A stretch of DNA of 64,000 nt from Streptomyces rubiginosohelvolus (GTDB lineage Bacteria > Actinomycetota > Actinomycetes > Streptomycetales > Streptomycetaceae), in NCBI RefSeq assembly GCF_014649875.1, contig NZ_BMTW01000010.1, forward strand, positions 1 to 64,000. The letters run 5' to 3'. The notes beneath the pieces were generated by a model. That model did not search any database. It was not told the origin of the DNA and saw nothing but the letters and a program-made list of their open reading frames with translations. Below are positions 32,373 through 42,082 of this stretch, piece after piece. Within the stretch, counting starts at the first letter, position 1. Each line of letters begins with the position of its first letter. A program made the translations under genes and the position numbers.

Positions 32373-34922
32373 ATGTCCGTACTGACGCGCGACGAAGCGC
32401 AGACCCGAGCCCAGATCCTCGACGTGGAGCGGTACACGATCGCCCTCGACCTCACCACCGGCGAGGAGACCTTCGACTCCGCCACCGCCATCCGGTTCAC
32501 CGCCCGCGCGGCCGGAGACACCTTCGTCGAGGTCAAGCCCGCCACCCTGCGCTCGATCAGTCTCGACGGACAGCCCCTGGACCCCGCCCTCCTCGACGGC
32601 AACCGCTACCCCCTCACCGGGCTCACCGCAGGCCCCCACGAGCTGCGCATCGACGCCGCGATGCACTACTCCCGCACCGGCGAGGGCATGCACCGCTTCA
32701 CCGACCCCACCGACGGCGAGACCTACCTCTACACCCAGCTGTTCATGGAGGACGTCCAGCGCGTCTTCGCCGCCTTCGACCAGCCCGACCTCAAGTCCGT
32801 CTTCGCCATCGACGTCACCGCCCCCGCGGGCTGGACCGTCCTCGGCAACGGCGTAGCCGAACGCACGGGGGAGGGGCGCTGGACCATCGCCCCCACCCCG
32901 CTCATCTCCACCTACCTCGTCGCGATCGCCGCGGGACCCTGGCACTCGGTCACCACCGAGCACGCCGGACTCCCCTTCGGCATCCACTGCCGCCGCTCGC
33001 TGGCGCCCTACCTGGACGCCGACGCCGACGAGATCCTCGACATCACCCGCGCCTGCTACGACCGCTACCACGAGAAGTTCGACGAGCCCTACCCGTTCGA
33101 CTCCTACGATCAGGCCTTCGTCCCCGAGTTCAACGCCGGCGCCATGGAGAATCCCGGACTCGTCACCTTCCGCGACGAGTTCGTCTACCGCTCCGCCGTC
33201 ACCGACACCGAGCGCCAGACCCGCGCCATGGTCATCGCCCACGAGATGGCCCACATGTGGTTCGGCGACCTCGTCACCCTGACCTGGTGGGACGACATCT
33301 GGCTGAACGAGTCCTTCGCCGAGTACATGGGCTACCAGACCCTCACCGAAGCCACCCGGTTCACCGACACCTGGGTCGACTTCGGCGTCGCCCGCAAGGG
33401 CTGGGGCTACGACGCCGACCAGCGCCCCTCCACCCACCCCGTCGCCCCCGACCCCGACGCCGTCCCCGACACCGCCTCCGCCCTCCTCAACTTCGACGGC
33501 ATCAGCTACGCCAAGGGCGCCTCCGCCCTGCGCCAACTCGTCGCCTGGCTCGGCGAGAAGGACTTCCTGGCCGGCATCAACGCCCACTTCGCCCGCCACA
33601 AGTTCGCCAACGCCACCCTCGCCGACTTCATCGACAACCTGGCCTCCGCCACCGACCGCGACGTCCACGCCTGGGCCGGACAGTGGCTGCGCACCACCGG
33701 CATCGACACCCTCACCGCCGAGGTCGGCACCCCCGCGCCCACCGAACCGGCCGGAACCCCGGCGAACGGCAACGGCCAGTCCTGGGCCCTCACCGTCACC
33801 CGCGACGGCTCCCGCCCCCACCGCATCACCGTCGGCGCCTACGACCACGCCCTCAACACCCAGGCAGGACCCGGCCACCTCGCCCTGCGCGACCGCTTCG
33901 AGACCGACGTACCCGGCGACGGGACGCCCGTCGTCCGCCCCGGCCGCCGCCCCGCCCTCGTCGTCCTCAACGACGGCGACCTCACCTACGCCAAGATCCG
34001 CCTGGACACCGCCTCCTGGGACACCGTCCTGGCCGGCCTCTCCGGCATCCCCGACGCCCTCACCCGGGCCGTCCTGTGGAACACCGCCCGCGACATGGTC
34101 CGCGACGCCGAACTCCCGCCGGCCACCTACCTCAAGGCCGCCCGCACCCACCTCCCGTACGAGACGGACCTCGCGCTCGTCCAGGGCGTCCTGTCCTTCG
34201 CCGCCGGCCAGGTCGTCGACCGCTACACCGTCCCCGAGGACCTGCCCGCCGCCCGCGCGACCCTCACCGACCTCTGCCGCGACCTCATCCGCCGCACCGA
34301 GGACGGCTCACAGCCGGGCCTGCGGCTCATCGCCGTACGCCACTTCATCGACGCCGCCACCCAGCCCGACACGCTCCGGACCTGGCTCGACGAAGGCACC
34401 GTCCACGGCGGACCCGAGCTCGACCCCGAGCTGCGCTGGCGCATCCTCACCCGGCTCGCCGTCCTCGGCGCCACCGACGAGACCGCCATCGCCACCGAAC
34501 TGGCGGCGGACCCGAGCGCCACCGGCCGCGAAGGCGCCGCCCGCTGCCGCGCCGCGCTGCCCACCCCCGAGGCCAAGGCCGCCGCCTGGGGCGCCCTGTT
34601 CACCGACGACACCCTGTCCAACTACCTCTTCACGGCCACCGCCCAGGGCTTCTGGCAGCCCGGACAGGAAGAGCTGACCGACGACTACGTGTCCCGCTTC
34701 TACCCGGACGCCGTCGCGCTCGCCGCCCGCCGCGGCCCCGCCATCGCCGAGGCCGCCGGGCGGTACGCCTTTCCCGCGTACGCCATCGACGCCGGCAGCC
34801 TCGCCACCGGCACCCGGGCCCTGGAGGACCCCGAGCTCATCCCCGCCCTGCGCCGCAAGCTCGTCGACCAGCTCGACGACCTCCGCCGCGCCCTCGTCGT
34901 ACGCACGTCGGCCGGCGGCTGA
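32373..34922 (+). CDS. pepN: aminopeptidase N (M1 family)
   Basis: The 849-residue metallo-aminopeptidase has the substrate motif GAMEN near residue 256 and zinc ligands in HEMAH (His290, Glu291, His294) with the third ligand Glu313 in NESFAEY. The N-terminal beta-sandwich begins ILDVERYTIALDLTTGEETF and the C-terminal half is the helical ERAP1-like domain. Length is typical for actinobacterial PepN. No signal peptide, so it is cytoplasmic and trims peptides. GGGG precedes the ATG. It stands alone and converges on the ArsR gene. Confidence 0.95.
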   Translation: MSVLTRDEAQTRAQILDVERYTIALDLTTGEETFDSATAIRFTARAAGDTFVEVKPATLRSISLDGQPLDPALLDGNRYPLTGLTAGPHELRIDAAMHYSRTGEGMHRFTDPTDGETYLYTQLFMEDVQRVFAAFDQPDLKSVFAIDVTAPAGWTVLGNGVAERTGEGRWTIAPTPLISTYLVAIAAGPWHSVTTEHAGLPFGIHCRRSLAPYLDADADEILDITRACYDRYHEKFDEPYPFDSYDQAFVPEFNAGAMENPGLVTFRDEFVYRSAVTDTERQTRAMVIAHEMAHMWFGDLVTLTWWDDIWLNESFAEYMGYQTLTEATRFTDTWVDFGVARKGWGYDADQRPSTHPVAPDPDAVPDTASALLNFDGISYAKGASALRQLVAWLGEKDFLAGINAHFARHKFANATLADFIDNLASATDRDVHAWAGQWLRTTGIDTLTAEVGTPAPTEPAGTPANGNGQSWALTVTRDGSRPHRITVGAYDHALNTQAGPGHLALRDRFETDVPGDGTPVVRPGRRPALVVLNDGDLTYAKIRLDTASWDTVLAGLSGIPDALTRAVLWNTARDMVRDAELPPATYLKAARTHLPYETDLALVQGVLSFAAGQVVDRYTVPEDLPAARATLTDLCRDLIRRTEDGSQPGLRLIAVRHFIDAATQPDTLRTWLDEGTVHGGPELDPELRWRILTRLAVLGATDETAIATELAADPSATGREGAARCRAALPTPEAKAAAWGALFTDDTLSNYLFTATAQGFWQPGQEELTDDYVSRFYPDAVALAARRGPAIAEAAGRYAFPAYAIDAGSLATGTRALEDPELIPALRRKLVDQLDDLRRALVVRTSAGG

Positions 34923-34935
34923 CCTCTACTGACCT

Positions 34936-35307
34936 CTACGGGGTGTCCTGACGGCCCGGGCGAGCATCGTCCGGGCCGTCGCCGTCCGACCGCAGATCGG
35001 CCAGCAGCTCCGCCTGGCCCGCCAGCACCCCGGTCAGAATCGTCCGCGCCACCCGCAGCAGCTCCGCCACCCCCGGATCGGCCAGCGTGTAATGGACGGC
35101 CGACCCCTCCCGCCGGGCCGTCACCAGACCGGCCCGGCGCAACACCGCCAACTGCTGCGAGAGATGGGCGGCCTCGACCCCCACCTCGTTCAGCATCTCC
35201 GAGACCGCGTGATCGCGTTCACTGAGCAGTTCGAGCACCCGGATCCGGACCGGATGCCCCAGCGTCTTGAAGAACTCCGCCTTCAACCGGTACAGCGGCG
35301 TGCTCAC
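34936..35307 (-). CDS. ArsR family transcriptional regulator
   Basis: The roughly 123-residue winged-helix repressor has FFKTLGHPVRIRVLELLSER and AVSEMLNEVGVEAAHLSQQL (recognition helix), then LRRAGLVTARREGSAVHYTL (wing). The ArsR metal-binding cysteines (ELCVC) are absent, so it is not a classic arsenic sensor. Start: the GTG at 35307 has GGAACGGGG nearby; a GTG at 35349 would add 14 residues. Target unknown. There is a short gap to the neighbouring HATPase gene. Confidence 0.88.
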   Translation of the reverse strand: MSTPLYRLKAEFFKTLGHPVRIRVLELLSERDHAVSEMLNEVGVEAAHLSQQLAVLRRAGLVTARREGSAVHYTLADPGVAELLRVARTILTGVLAGQAELLADLRSDGDGPDDARPGRQDTP

Positions 35308-35416
35308 CTGCGGCACCCCGTTCCGTACGACGGGAGCCCGCCGCACCACTGCTGACCTGAACTCTTCTCCATGGGGTCATCCTCGCGCCTTCGCACCCCG
35401 GGCGTGCACCCGAGGG

Positions 35417-35857
35417 TCACCGGAGGCCGCGCCGCAGCGGCAGGGTGACCCAGATGCTCTTGCCGCCCTCGTCGGCATCGCCCCGCACCACCGCGCTGCC
35501 GCCCAGACCATGGGTCAGCTCCATCACGGTCGCCAGCCCCCGTCCCGGCGCTGTCCCGGCGGACGCGAACAGCGCCGGGCGGTACGGATGACGGTCGTGC
35601 ACACCGAACGCGAACGTGTCCGGCCCGCCCGCGAACACCACCGTCACCTGAGGCGAGAGCGCCGCCGCATGCCGCACGCTGTTGGCCACCAGCTCACTGA
35701 GGATCAGCAGCGCCGGATCCCGGCACGGCTCCCACGCCGCCACCCCCCACTGCTCCAGCACCTGCTCGGTGGTCTCCCGGGCGACACGCACGGCCTGCCC
35801 CGTCGTGGGCAGGGTCAGCACATGCCGGTACGGCAATGGATCGGGCGGCGTGAGCAT
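35417..35857 (-). CDS. HATPase_c (RsbW/anti-sigma-like) ATP-binding protein
   Basis: The 146-residue protein is a lone histidine-kinase-like ATPase domain: the N-box LSELVANSVRHAA near residue 57, GVHDRHPYRP (G1-type loop) near 84, and GRGLATVMELTHGLGG near 105. Streptomyces has dozens of such single-domain proteins, many beside XRE/DUF397 regulators; none is adjacent here. It may bind a sigma or anti-sigma partner. ATG follows AGGGAGCC. A 28-bp perfect palindrome lies 44 bases upstream and probably controls it. Confidence 0.88.
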   Translation of the reverse strand: MLTPPDPLPYRHVLTLPTTGQAVRVARETTEQVLEQWGVAAWEPCRDPALLILSELVANSVRHAAALSPQVTVVFAGGPDTFAFGVHDRHPYRPALFASAGTAPGRGLATVMELTHGLGGSAVVRGDADEGGKSIWVTLPLRRGLR

Positions 35858-36171
35858 CGTGCTGGCTCCCTGTCAGGGCGGAACGACCCGTACAGCATGT
35901 AGTGAATTGCATAAATCTGCAATTCACTCATTGGGTAGACGAGGGCAGGCGAGGGCAGGCGGGGGCAACCCCCGCACGCCGGGCCGGGGGCCGCCCCCGT
36001 ACGCCGGTCCAGAAATCGCACACCCATACCACCCCCGCCCGCCCCCATCAGGCCGCTCCGGCCGCCAGTACCCCTTTCGAGTTCGAATCGTTGGGCTCTT
36101 CGGCCGCGCCACCCGAAACCACGGACAAGCTGGCATGTCCACCCCCGCGCACCCGAAGGACCACCCCACCC
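35858..36171. other. intergenic region between HATPase and decarboxylase genes
   Basis: This 314-base gap between divergent genes contains the palindrome at 35901-35928 in a locally AT-rich patch, and the decarboxylase ribosome site GAAGGA near 36157. No iron-box (TTAGGTTAGGCT type) was found. I see no small gene. Confidence 0.6.
35901..35928. promoter_or_regulatory. 28-bp perfect palindrome, probable operator
   Basis: AGTGAATTGCA (35901-35911) and TGCAATTCACT (35918-35928) are exact reverse complements around TAAATC. The site is AT-rich in a genome above 70 percent GC and lies between two divergent genes. Which regulator binds it is not known. Confidence 0.8.
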
Positions 36172-37845
36172 ATGCCCACCCCGCCCCTCGCCGGAGGCAC
36201 CGCAGGCCCCGCCGCACTGCGCCCCCTCCTCGACACCGTCCTCGCCGCACTCCACGACGGCGCGGCCCTCCGCGGCGGCCCCCTCCCCGCCGGCGGCCCC
36301 GACACCGTCACCCCCCGCACCCGCACCGCCACCCACCCCCTCATCCCCGACCACGGCACCGGCCCCCACCACGCCCTGCGCGCCCTCGTCACCGCCCTCG
36401 CAGCGGGCGCCGCCGACCCCGCCCACCCCCACTGCGCCGCCCACCTGCACACCCCGCCCCTCGCCCTGGCAGCCGCCGCCGACCTCGCCGCCAGCGCCCT
36501 CAACCCCTCCATGGACTCCTGGGACCAGGCCCCCGCCGCCTCCGCCCTCGAAGCCGACCTCACCAGCGCACTCGCCACCGAGATCTACCCCCGCGCCCCC
36601 TCACCCGACGCCGTCATCACCACCGGCGGCACCGAGGCCAACCAACTCGCCCTGCTCCTCGCCCGCGAACGCCACGGCCCCGTCCAGACCGTCTGCGGCG
36701 CCAACGCCCACCACAGCATCGCCCGCGCCGCCTGGCTCCTCGGACTCCCCGAACCCGTCGTCGTACCCGCCCCCACCGGCACCCTCGACCTCGCCGCCCT
36801 CGACGACGCCCTCACCGAACTCCACCGCCCCCTCCTCGTCGTCGCCACCGCCGGCACCACCGACACCGGAGAGATCGACCCCCTCGACGCCATCGCCGAC
36901 CTCTGCACCACCCACGACGCCGAACTCCACATCGACGCCGCCTACGGAGGACCACTCCTCCTCAGCCCCACCCACCGCCCCCTCCTCCACGGCCTCGACC
37001 GCGCCCACAGCGTCACCCTCGACCTCCACAAACTCGGCTGGCAGCCCGCATCCGCCGGCCTCCTCGCCGTACCCGAGCACCACCACCTCACGCCGCTCCA
37101 CCACCACGCCCCCTACCTCAACGCCGACGACGACACCGAAGCCGGCCTCCCCGACCTCCTCGGCCGCTCCCTGCGCACCACCCGCCGCCCCGACGCCCTC
37201 AAGATCGCCGTCACCCTCCAGGCCCTCGGCCGCAGCGGACTCGCCGACCTCGTCGACCGCACCGTCGCCACCGCCCACCACCTCGCCGACCTCATCACCA
37301 GGACCCCGGCCCTCGACCTCTACGACCGCCCCACCATCAGCACCGTCCTCTTCCGCCCCACCGGCGCCGACGACCACACCGTCGCCACCGTCCGCCGCAC
37401 CCTCCTCCAACGCGGCCACGCCGTCCTCGGCCGCGCCCACGCCGGAGGCCGCCTCTGGCTCAAGGCGACCCTCCTCAACCCCCACACCACACCCCAGGAC
37501 CTCCAGACCCTCCTGGACCTGGTCACCGGCACCACCACAGACCTCCTCACCGGCCCCCCGGCCGACCCCCTCACCGGCTCACAGGCCGACCTCCTCACCG
37601 ACCCACCCGCACCGGAGGCCCGGGAGCCGGCCCCGCAGGCACCGGCAACACCGCACGCATCGTCCGCACCAGCGGCACGGGAAGCACCGGAGGCCGCCAT
37701 GCCCGCGCCGGAGGCCACACCGCCCGCACCGGAGGCCGCCCCGCAGACCCCACCTGCACCCAAGGCCCCGGAGGCCGCACCGACTCCCGCCCCCGCCACA
37801 ACCCACCCCACCCCTCACCCCACGGAAGGCGACACCCCGCGATGA
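36172..37845 (+). CDS. PLP-dependent amino acid decarboxylase (group II) with Pro/Ala-rich tail
   Basis: The 557-residue protein has the group II fold: NPSMDSWDQAPAASALEADL near residue 105, TTGGTEANQLALLLARER near 146, HIDAAYGGPLLLSP near 257, and the PLP lysine at 287 in TLDLHKLGWQPASAGL. Relatives decarboxylate lysine, ornithine, diaminobutyrate or aromatic amino acids. The next gene hydroxylates an amine or lysine/ornithine, so a diamine-forming role as in DesA is plausible. The last about 95 residues are a Pro/Ala/Glu-rich low-complexity tail, unusual for the family. ATG is preceded by GAAGGA. Substrate is not resolved. Confidence 0.85.
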   Translation: MPTPPLAGGTAGPAALRPLLDTVLAALHDGAALRGGPLPAGGPDTVTPRTRTATHPLIPDHGTGPHHALRALVTALAAGAADPAHPHCAAHLHTPPLALAAAADLAASALNPSMDSWDQAPAASALEADLTSALATEIYPRAPSPDAVITTGGTEANQLALLLARERHGPVQTVCGANAHHSIARAAWLLGLPEPVVVPAPTGTLDLAALDDALTELHRPLLVVATAGTTDTGEIDPLDAIADLCTTHDAELHIDAAYGGPLLLSPTHRPLLHGLDRAHSVTLDLHKLGWQPASAGLLAVPEHHHLTPLHHHAPYLNADDDTEAGLPDLLGRSLRTTRRPDALKIAVTLQALGRSGLADLVDRTVATAHHLADLITRTPALDLYDRPTISTVLFRPTGADDHTVATVRRTLLQRGHAVLGRAHAGGRLWLKATLLNPHTTPQDLQTLLDLVTGTTTDLLTGPPADPLTGSQADLLTDPPAPEAREPAPQAPATPHASSAPAAREAPEAAMPAPEATPPAPEAAPQTPPAPKAPEAAPTPAPATTHPTPHPTEGDTPR

Positions 37846-39269
37846 CCGACCGGCCCGCCCACGAACCCGACCAGCCACACGACCTCGTCGGCATCGGCAT
37901 CGGCCCCTTCAACCTCTCCCTCGCCGCCCTCGCCCACGACATCCCCGCCGCCCCCGACGACCCCCGCCCCCTCGCCGCGACCTTCTACGAACAACGCCCC
38001 GCCTTCCACTGGCACCCCGGCCTCCTCCTCGACGGCGCCAGCCTCCAAGTCCCCTTCCTCGCCGACCTCGTCACCCTCGCCGACCCCACCAGCCCCTGGA
38101 CCTTCCTCAACTACCTCCGCACCCGCGACCGCCTCTTCCCCTTCTACTTCGCCGAGCGCTTCCACATCCAACGAGCCGAATACGACGCCTACTGCCGCTG
38201 GGTCACCGAACAACTCCCCGGCCTACACTTCGGCCACCAGGTCGACGCCGTCCGCTGGAACACCGACCGCGCCCTCTTCGAAGTCGACTTCACCCAACTC
38301 GACCGCGACGGCGAAGCCGAAGCACTCGGCCGCGCCTACACCCGCCACATCGCCCTCGGCATCGGCACCGAACCCTTCGTCCCCGACCCCCTCAAACCCC
38401 TCGCCGAAGCCGAAGCCGTCCCCGTGCTCCACTCCGCCGACTACCTCCGCCACCGCGAACGGCTCCTCACCGCCGACCACATCACCGTCATCGGCTCCGG
38501 CCAGTCCGGCGCCGAGATCTTCCTCGACCTCCTGCGCGCCCGCCCCGAAGGCGCCGAGAAGATCCACTGGCTCGCCCGCACCCAGGCCTTCGCCCCCATG
38601 GAGTATTCGAAGCTCGGCCTGGAGCACTTCACCCCCGACTACAGCCGCTACTTCCACGCGCTCCCCGAATCAGCCCGCGACGAACTCGTCCCCCGCCAGT
38701 GGCAGCTCCACAAAGGCATCGACGCCGACACCATCGCCGCCATCCACGACGAGCTCTACCGCCGCACCCTCCACGGCGGCTGGCCCGACGCCACCCTCAC
38801 CCCCGGCGTCCACGTCCGCACCGCCGGACGCCTCGCCAACACCCGCGTCGAACTCCACCTCGAACACACCCAGCAAGGCACCCGCAGCCGTCTCACCACC
38901 GACGCCGTCATCCTCGCCACCGGCTACCGCGAACGCCCCCTCGACGCCCTCCTCGGCGGCCTCGGCCCCTACCTCCGCCGCGACGCCTCGCACCGCCCCC
39001 GCATCGACGACCAGTACCGACTCGTCCTCGACCCCGCCGTCACCGGACACGTCTACGTACAGAACGCCGAACGCCACACCCACGGAGTCGGCGCCCCCGA
39101 CCTCGGCCTCGCCGCCTGGCGCAGCGCCACCATCCTCAACAACCTCACCGGCGCCAACCCCTACCCCCTCCCCGAACGCACCGCCTTCACCACCTTCGGC
39201 CTCACCCCCCACCCCCCGGGCATCCCCGCCCAGAGCCCCGCACTCGTCCCCCTGAGCCAAACCTTCTAG
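37842..39269 (+). CDS. lysine/ornithine (or diamine) N-monooxygenase
   Basis: The 475-residue flavoenzyme has the FAD motif GIGIGPFNLSLA near residue 20, substrate segments LDGASLQVPFLADLVTLADP and SPWTFLNYL, the NADPH motif VIGSGQSGAEIF near 216 and the terminal ILATGYRERP. This is the IucD/PvdA/DesB family, which N-hydroxylates the side-chain amine of lysine, ornithine or cadaverine in hydroxamate siderophores. It overlaps the decarboxylase by ATGA. No acyltransferase, siderophore synthetase, transporter or iron-box is in reach, so the end product is unclear. Confidence 0.92.
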   Translation: MTDRPAHEPDQPHDLVGIGIGPFNLSLAALAHDIPAAPDDPRPLAATFYEQRPAFHWHPGLLLDGASLQVPFLADLVTLADPTSPWTFLNYLRTRDRLFPFYFAERFHIQRAEYDAYCRWVTEQLPGLHFGHQVDAVRWNTDRALFEVDFTQLDRDGEAEALGRAYTRHIALGIGTEPFVPDPLKPLAEAEAVPVLHSADYLRHRERLLTADHITVIGSGQSGAEIFLDLLRARPEGAEKIHWLARTQAFAPMEYSKLGLEHFTPDYSRYFHALPESARDELVPRQWQLHKGIDADTIAAIHDELYRRTLHGGWPDATLTPGVHVRTAGRLANTRVELHLEHTQQGTRSRLTTDAVILATGYRERPLDALLGGLGPYLRRDASHRPRIDDQYRLVLDPAVTGHVYVQNAERHTHGVGAPDLGLAAWRSATILNNLTGANPYPLPERTAFTTFGLTPHPPGIPAQSPALVPLSQTF

Positions 39270-39285
39270 CCCCAGGAACAGCGAA

Positions 39286-39318
39286 CGGCCCGGGCCCCAC
39301 ACAGGGAGACCCGGGCCG
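39286..39318. terminator. bidirectional hairpin between hydroxylase and nucleotidase genes
   Basis: CGGCCCGGG and CCCGGGCCG form a 9-bp stem, flanked by GAA repeats, midway between two convergent stops. Confidence 0.7.
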
Positions 39319-39334
39319 AACGAACCAACCAGGA

Positions 39335-41161
39335 CTACGGGAAGACCGGCGTCCCCTCACGCGTCAGCCGCCACCCCACCGAAGCGAACGCCCCCGGGTC
39401 CACCGAACCCTTCTCCCGCACCCACCCGATGATCGTGTTCCGGATCTCGTCCGAATTCGCCCACAGCTGCTGCGCGCCCGGCACATGCGGGAAGTTCCCC
39501 CCGCCGCTCGCCCGGTAGTTGTTCACCGCGAACACGAACCGCGCCGCCGGATCGATCGCCTTCCCCTCGAACGACAGACCCACGATCCGCGAACCCGCCG
39601 GCTGCGCGATGTCGACGTCGTACGTCACGCCCGACACCGCGTCGTAGTTGTAGTCCGGAATCCCGTCCGCGTTCGTCAGCTTCGCCGTGTCCACCGGACC
39701 GCCCGCAGCCGTCCGCACGTAATACCGCGCCGAATACTCCAGGTAATCCTTCAGCTGGGCGCCCGTGATCAGGCGCGCTTCCAGCGTGTTCTCGAACGGA
39801 TACAGCCCCGCCGCGTCCTTGATCGTCACCTCACCGGCCGGAATCCCCGCCGTACGCGAGAAGCACGACGCCTGCGACAGCACCGGCAGCGCCGCGTACT
39901 CCCCGCCCGCCAGCGCCGCCTTCACCGTCTCCGTCTGCACCTGGTTGATCAGATCGATGATCGGCTCGTCCTTCCACGGCGCGTCCGCCGTCGACATCGC
40001 CACCACCGACGTACCGATCACCTGGTTGACGTACTCCACCACCTTGCGGTGCTCACGGCGCAGCAGCGACGTCACCTCCGGGTCCTCCGGCACCGTGTTG
40101 GAGTTCAGCACCCGGGAACCCGCCTTCTCCACCGCCCAGCGGCCCTTCTCCCACACCAGGTCGAAGTCGAACAGCGTCAGCCGCTGCCCCCACTTCGCCG
40201 GCTCCGACAGCACGACCCGCTTGCCGGTCTCCTTGTTCGTCACGAAGTGCTCGGCGATCTCCACATGCGCGTGACCCACCAGAATCGCGTCGATGCCGGG
40301 CACCTGCTCCGCCACCAGAGCCGCCGCGTTCTCCACGTACGGCAACTGGTCACCCCACGACGACGTCCCCGAAGAACCCGAATGCGCCGAGACGATCACC
40401 ACGTCCGCACCCATCGACCGCAGCTTCGGCACCCACTTCGCCGCCTGCTCCTCCAGACCCGGGAACACCATCTTCCCGCCCACATTCGCCTTGTCCCAGA
40501 TCGCGATACCAGGATTCGTCAGCCCCAGCACGGCCACCCGCACATCACGCCCGCACGGCGTGTGCATCCGCTTGATGACATACGGGGCGAACGCCGGCCG
40601 CAACGTCTTCGCATCCAGCGCATTCGCCCCCAGCAGCGGGAAATCGCACTGCTCCTCGAATTTCCGCAGCACCGGAATGCCGTAATTGAACTCGTGGTTC
40701 CCGAGCGCCGCCGCGTCGTAACCGATCGCGTTCATCGCCCGCGCCATCGGATGCACCGGACCGCGCCGCGCCGTGATCGGGTCGACCTTCGCGTAGTAGT
40801 ACGACAACTGGGTGCCCTGGATCGTGTCACCCGCGTCGATCAGCAGCGTGTTCCGGCGCCCCTTCTCCCGGCGCACCTGATCCACCAGCGTCGAGATCTT
40901 CGCCAGACCGACGTCGTTGTGCGTGGAGTCGTCGTACTCCTTGTCCGTGAAGTAGTCCCAGTTGAAGACGTTCCCGTGCAGGTCCGTCGTGCCCATCACC
41001 GTGAACGAGTACCGCTTCGCAGGCCGTCCATGGCCATGCCCGTGGCCCTGCCCCGCAGCCTGCGCCGCACCGGCCGAGCCGACGACCGCACCGCCCGCCA
41101 TCGCCACACCCGCACCCGCGGCGGCCGAACGGCCCAGAAACGTCCTACGGTTCAACGGCAT
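39335..41161 (-). CDS. Tat-exported bifunctional metallophosphatase/5'-nucleotidase
   Basis: The 608-residue enzyme starts with a twin-arginine signal (NRRTFLGRSAAAG, residues 4-16) and a His/Gly linker (GQGHGHGHGRP). The dimetal phosphatase core has TTDLHGN near residue 58, DAGDTIQGT near 109, GNHEFNYG near 155 and GHAHVE near 288; the C-terminal about 200 residues are the 5'-nucleotidase substrate domain (PFENTLEARLITGAQLKDYL, NNYRASGGG). It releases phosphate from extracellular nucleotides or cyclic nucleotides. GAGGAG precedes the ATG. Phosphate-box control is not evident. Confidence 0.94.
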   Translation of the reverse strand: MPLNRRTFLGRSAAAGAGVAMAGGAVVGSAGAAQAAGQGHGHGHGRPAKRYSFTVMGTTDLHGNVFNWDYFTDKEYDDSTHNDVGLAKISTLVDQVRREKGRRNTLLIDAGDTIQGTQLSYYYAKVDPITARRGPVHPMARAMNAIGYDAAALGNHEFNYGIPVLRKFEEQCDFPLLGANALDAKTLRPAFAPYVIKRMHTPCGRDVRVAVLGLTNPGIAIWDKANVGGKMVFPGLEEQAAKWVPKLRSMGADVVIVSAHSGSSGTSSWGDQLPYVENAAALVAEQVPGIDAILVGHAHVEIAEHFVTNKETGKRVVLSEPAKWGQRLTLFDFDLVWEKGRWAVEKAGSRVLNSNTVPEDPEVTSLLRREHRKVVEYVNQVIGTSVVAMSTADAPWKDEPIIDLINQVQTETVKAALAGGEYAALPVLSQASCFSRTAGIPAGEVTIKDAAGLYPFENTLEARLITGAQLKDYLEYSARYYVRTAAGGPVDTAKLTNADGIPDYNYDAVSGVTYDVDIAQPAGSRIVGLSFEGKAIDPAARFVFAVNNYRASGGGNFPHVPGAQQLWANSDEIRNTIIGWVREKGSVDPGAFASVGWRLTREGTPVFP

Positions 41162-41301
41162 CTCTTCACTCCTCGTTCAGTAGGGCAACGCGCGTAGATT
41201 CTGGCCCAGCACCCCACACCCGCAACACCCCGCGCAGGTTTCGATCTGATGACCACCCGACACACATCCCCTGGCGCCACCCGCCGTGCCACAGTGAACA
41301 C

Positions 41302-42018
41302 ATGACCGAAACCGCCACCCCCGCACCCCACCCCTCCCACGGCACCCCCACCGCCCCCCGCGTCACCGTCCGCGGCGAAGCCCACCTCGAAGTCGACCCC
41401 GAGATCGCCCGCATCGCCGTCACCCTCACCGCCCGCAACACCGACCGCCGTACCACCCTCGACGACCTCACCCGCCGCAACGCCACCACCCTCGACCTCA
41501 TCAAGGGCTACGGCGACGCCGTCGAGAAACTCGAAACCGGCACCCTCACCATCCGCCCCGAACTCGCCCGCCACGGCCGCGGCGAACGCATCCGCGCCTA
41601 CCACGGCAGCATCCAACTCACCGCCACCCTCAGCGACTTCACCGTCCTCGGCGAACTCGTCGCCCGCCTCGCCGACCAAGAGCTCATCCGCGTCGACGGC
41701 CCCTGGTGGGCCCTGCGCCCCACCTCCCCCCACCACGCCGCCGCCCGCCGCCAGGCCGTCCAGGAAGCGCTCCAGCGCGCCCGCGAGTACGCCGAAGCCC
41801 TGGATACCCGCATCGGCGCCCTCCTCGAACTCAGCGACACCGGAAGTGTCGGCGGAGCCACCTTCGCCACCGCGACCTACGGCGGCGCCGGGGCCTTCCG
41901 CTCCGCCCGCGCGGAAAGCGCAGCCGACGCGGCCCCCATCGACCTCGAACCCGTACGCCAGAACGTCGACGCCCAGGTCGAAGCGGCCTTCACCCTCATC
42001 CCGCCGAACCTCGGATAA
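41302..42018 (+). CDS. SIMPL domain (DUF541) protein
   Basis: The 238-residue protein has the SIMPL pattern RVTVRGEAHLEVDPEIARIA near residue 20, followed by a long alpha/beta domain ending PVRQNVDAQVEAAFTLIP. SIMPL proteins include bacterial BP26 and a mammalian signalling protein; some are exported and form ring-like channels. No signal peptide is visible here, so it is probably cytoplasmic. Function is unknown. It is divergent from the nucleotidase and upstream of pyk, from which it is separated by 120 bases. Confidence 0.87.
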   Translation: MTETATPAPHPSHGTPTAPRVTVRGEAHLEVDPEIARIAVTLTARNTDRRTTLDDLTRRNATTLDLIKGYGDAVEKLETGTLTIRPELARHGRGERIRAYHGSIQLTATLSDFTVLGELVARLADQELIRVDGPWWALRPTSPHHAAARRQAVQEALQRAREYAEALDTRIGALLELSDTGSVGGATFATATYGGAGAFRSARAESAADAAPIDLEPVRQNVDAQVEAAFTLIPPNLG

Positions 42019-42082
42019 ACGCTCATCAGAGCGGGCCGCCGCACAATTCAACACTTGTCAATAACCCTTCACTCAAAGGTTG

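Noticed and set aside
35858..36171. Iron-box for the decarboxylase-hydroxylase pair
   Set aside because: No sequence close to TTAGGTTAGGCTCACCTAA was found.
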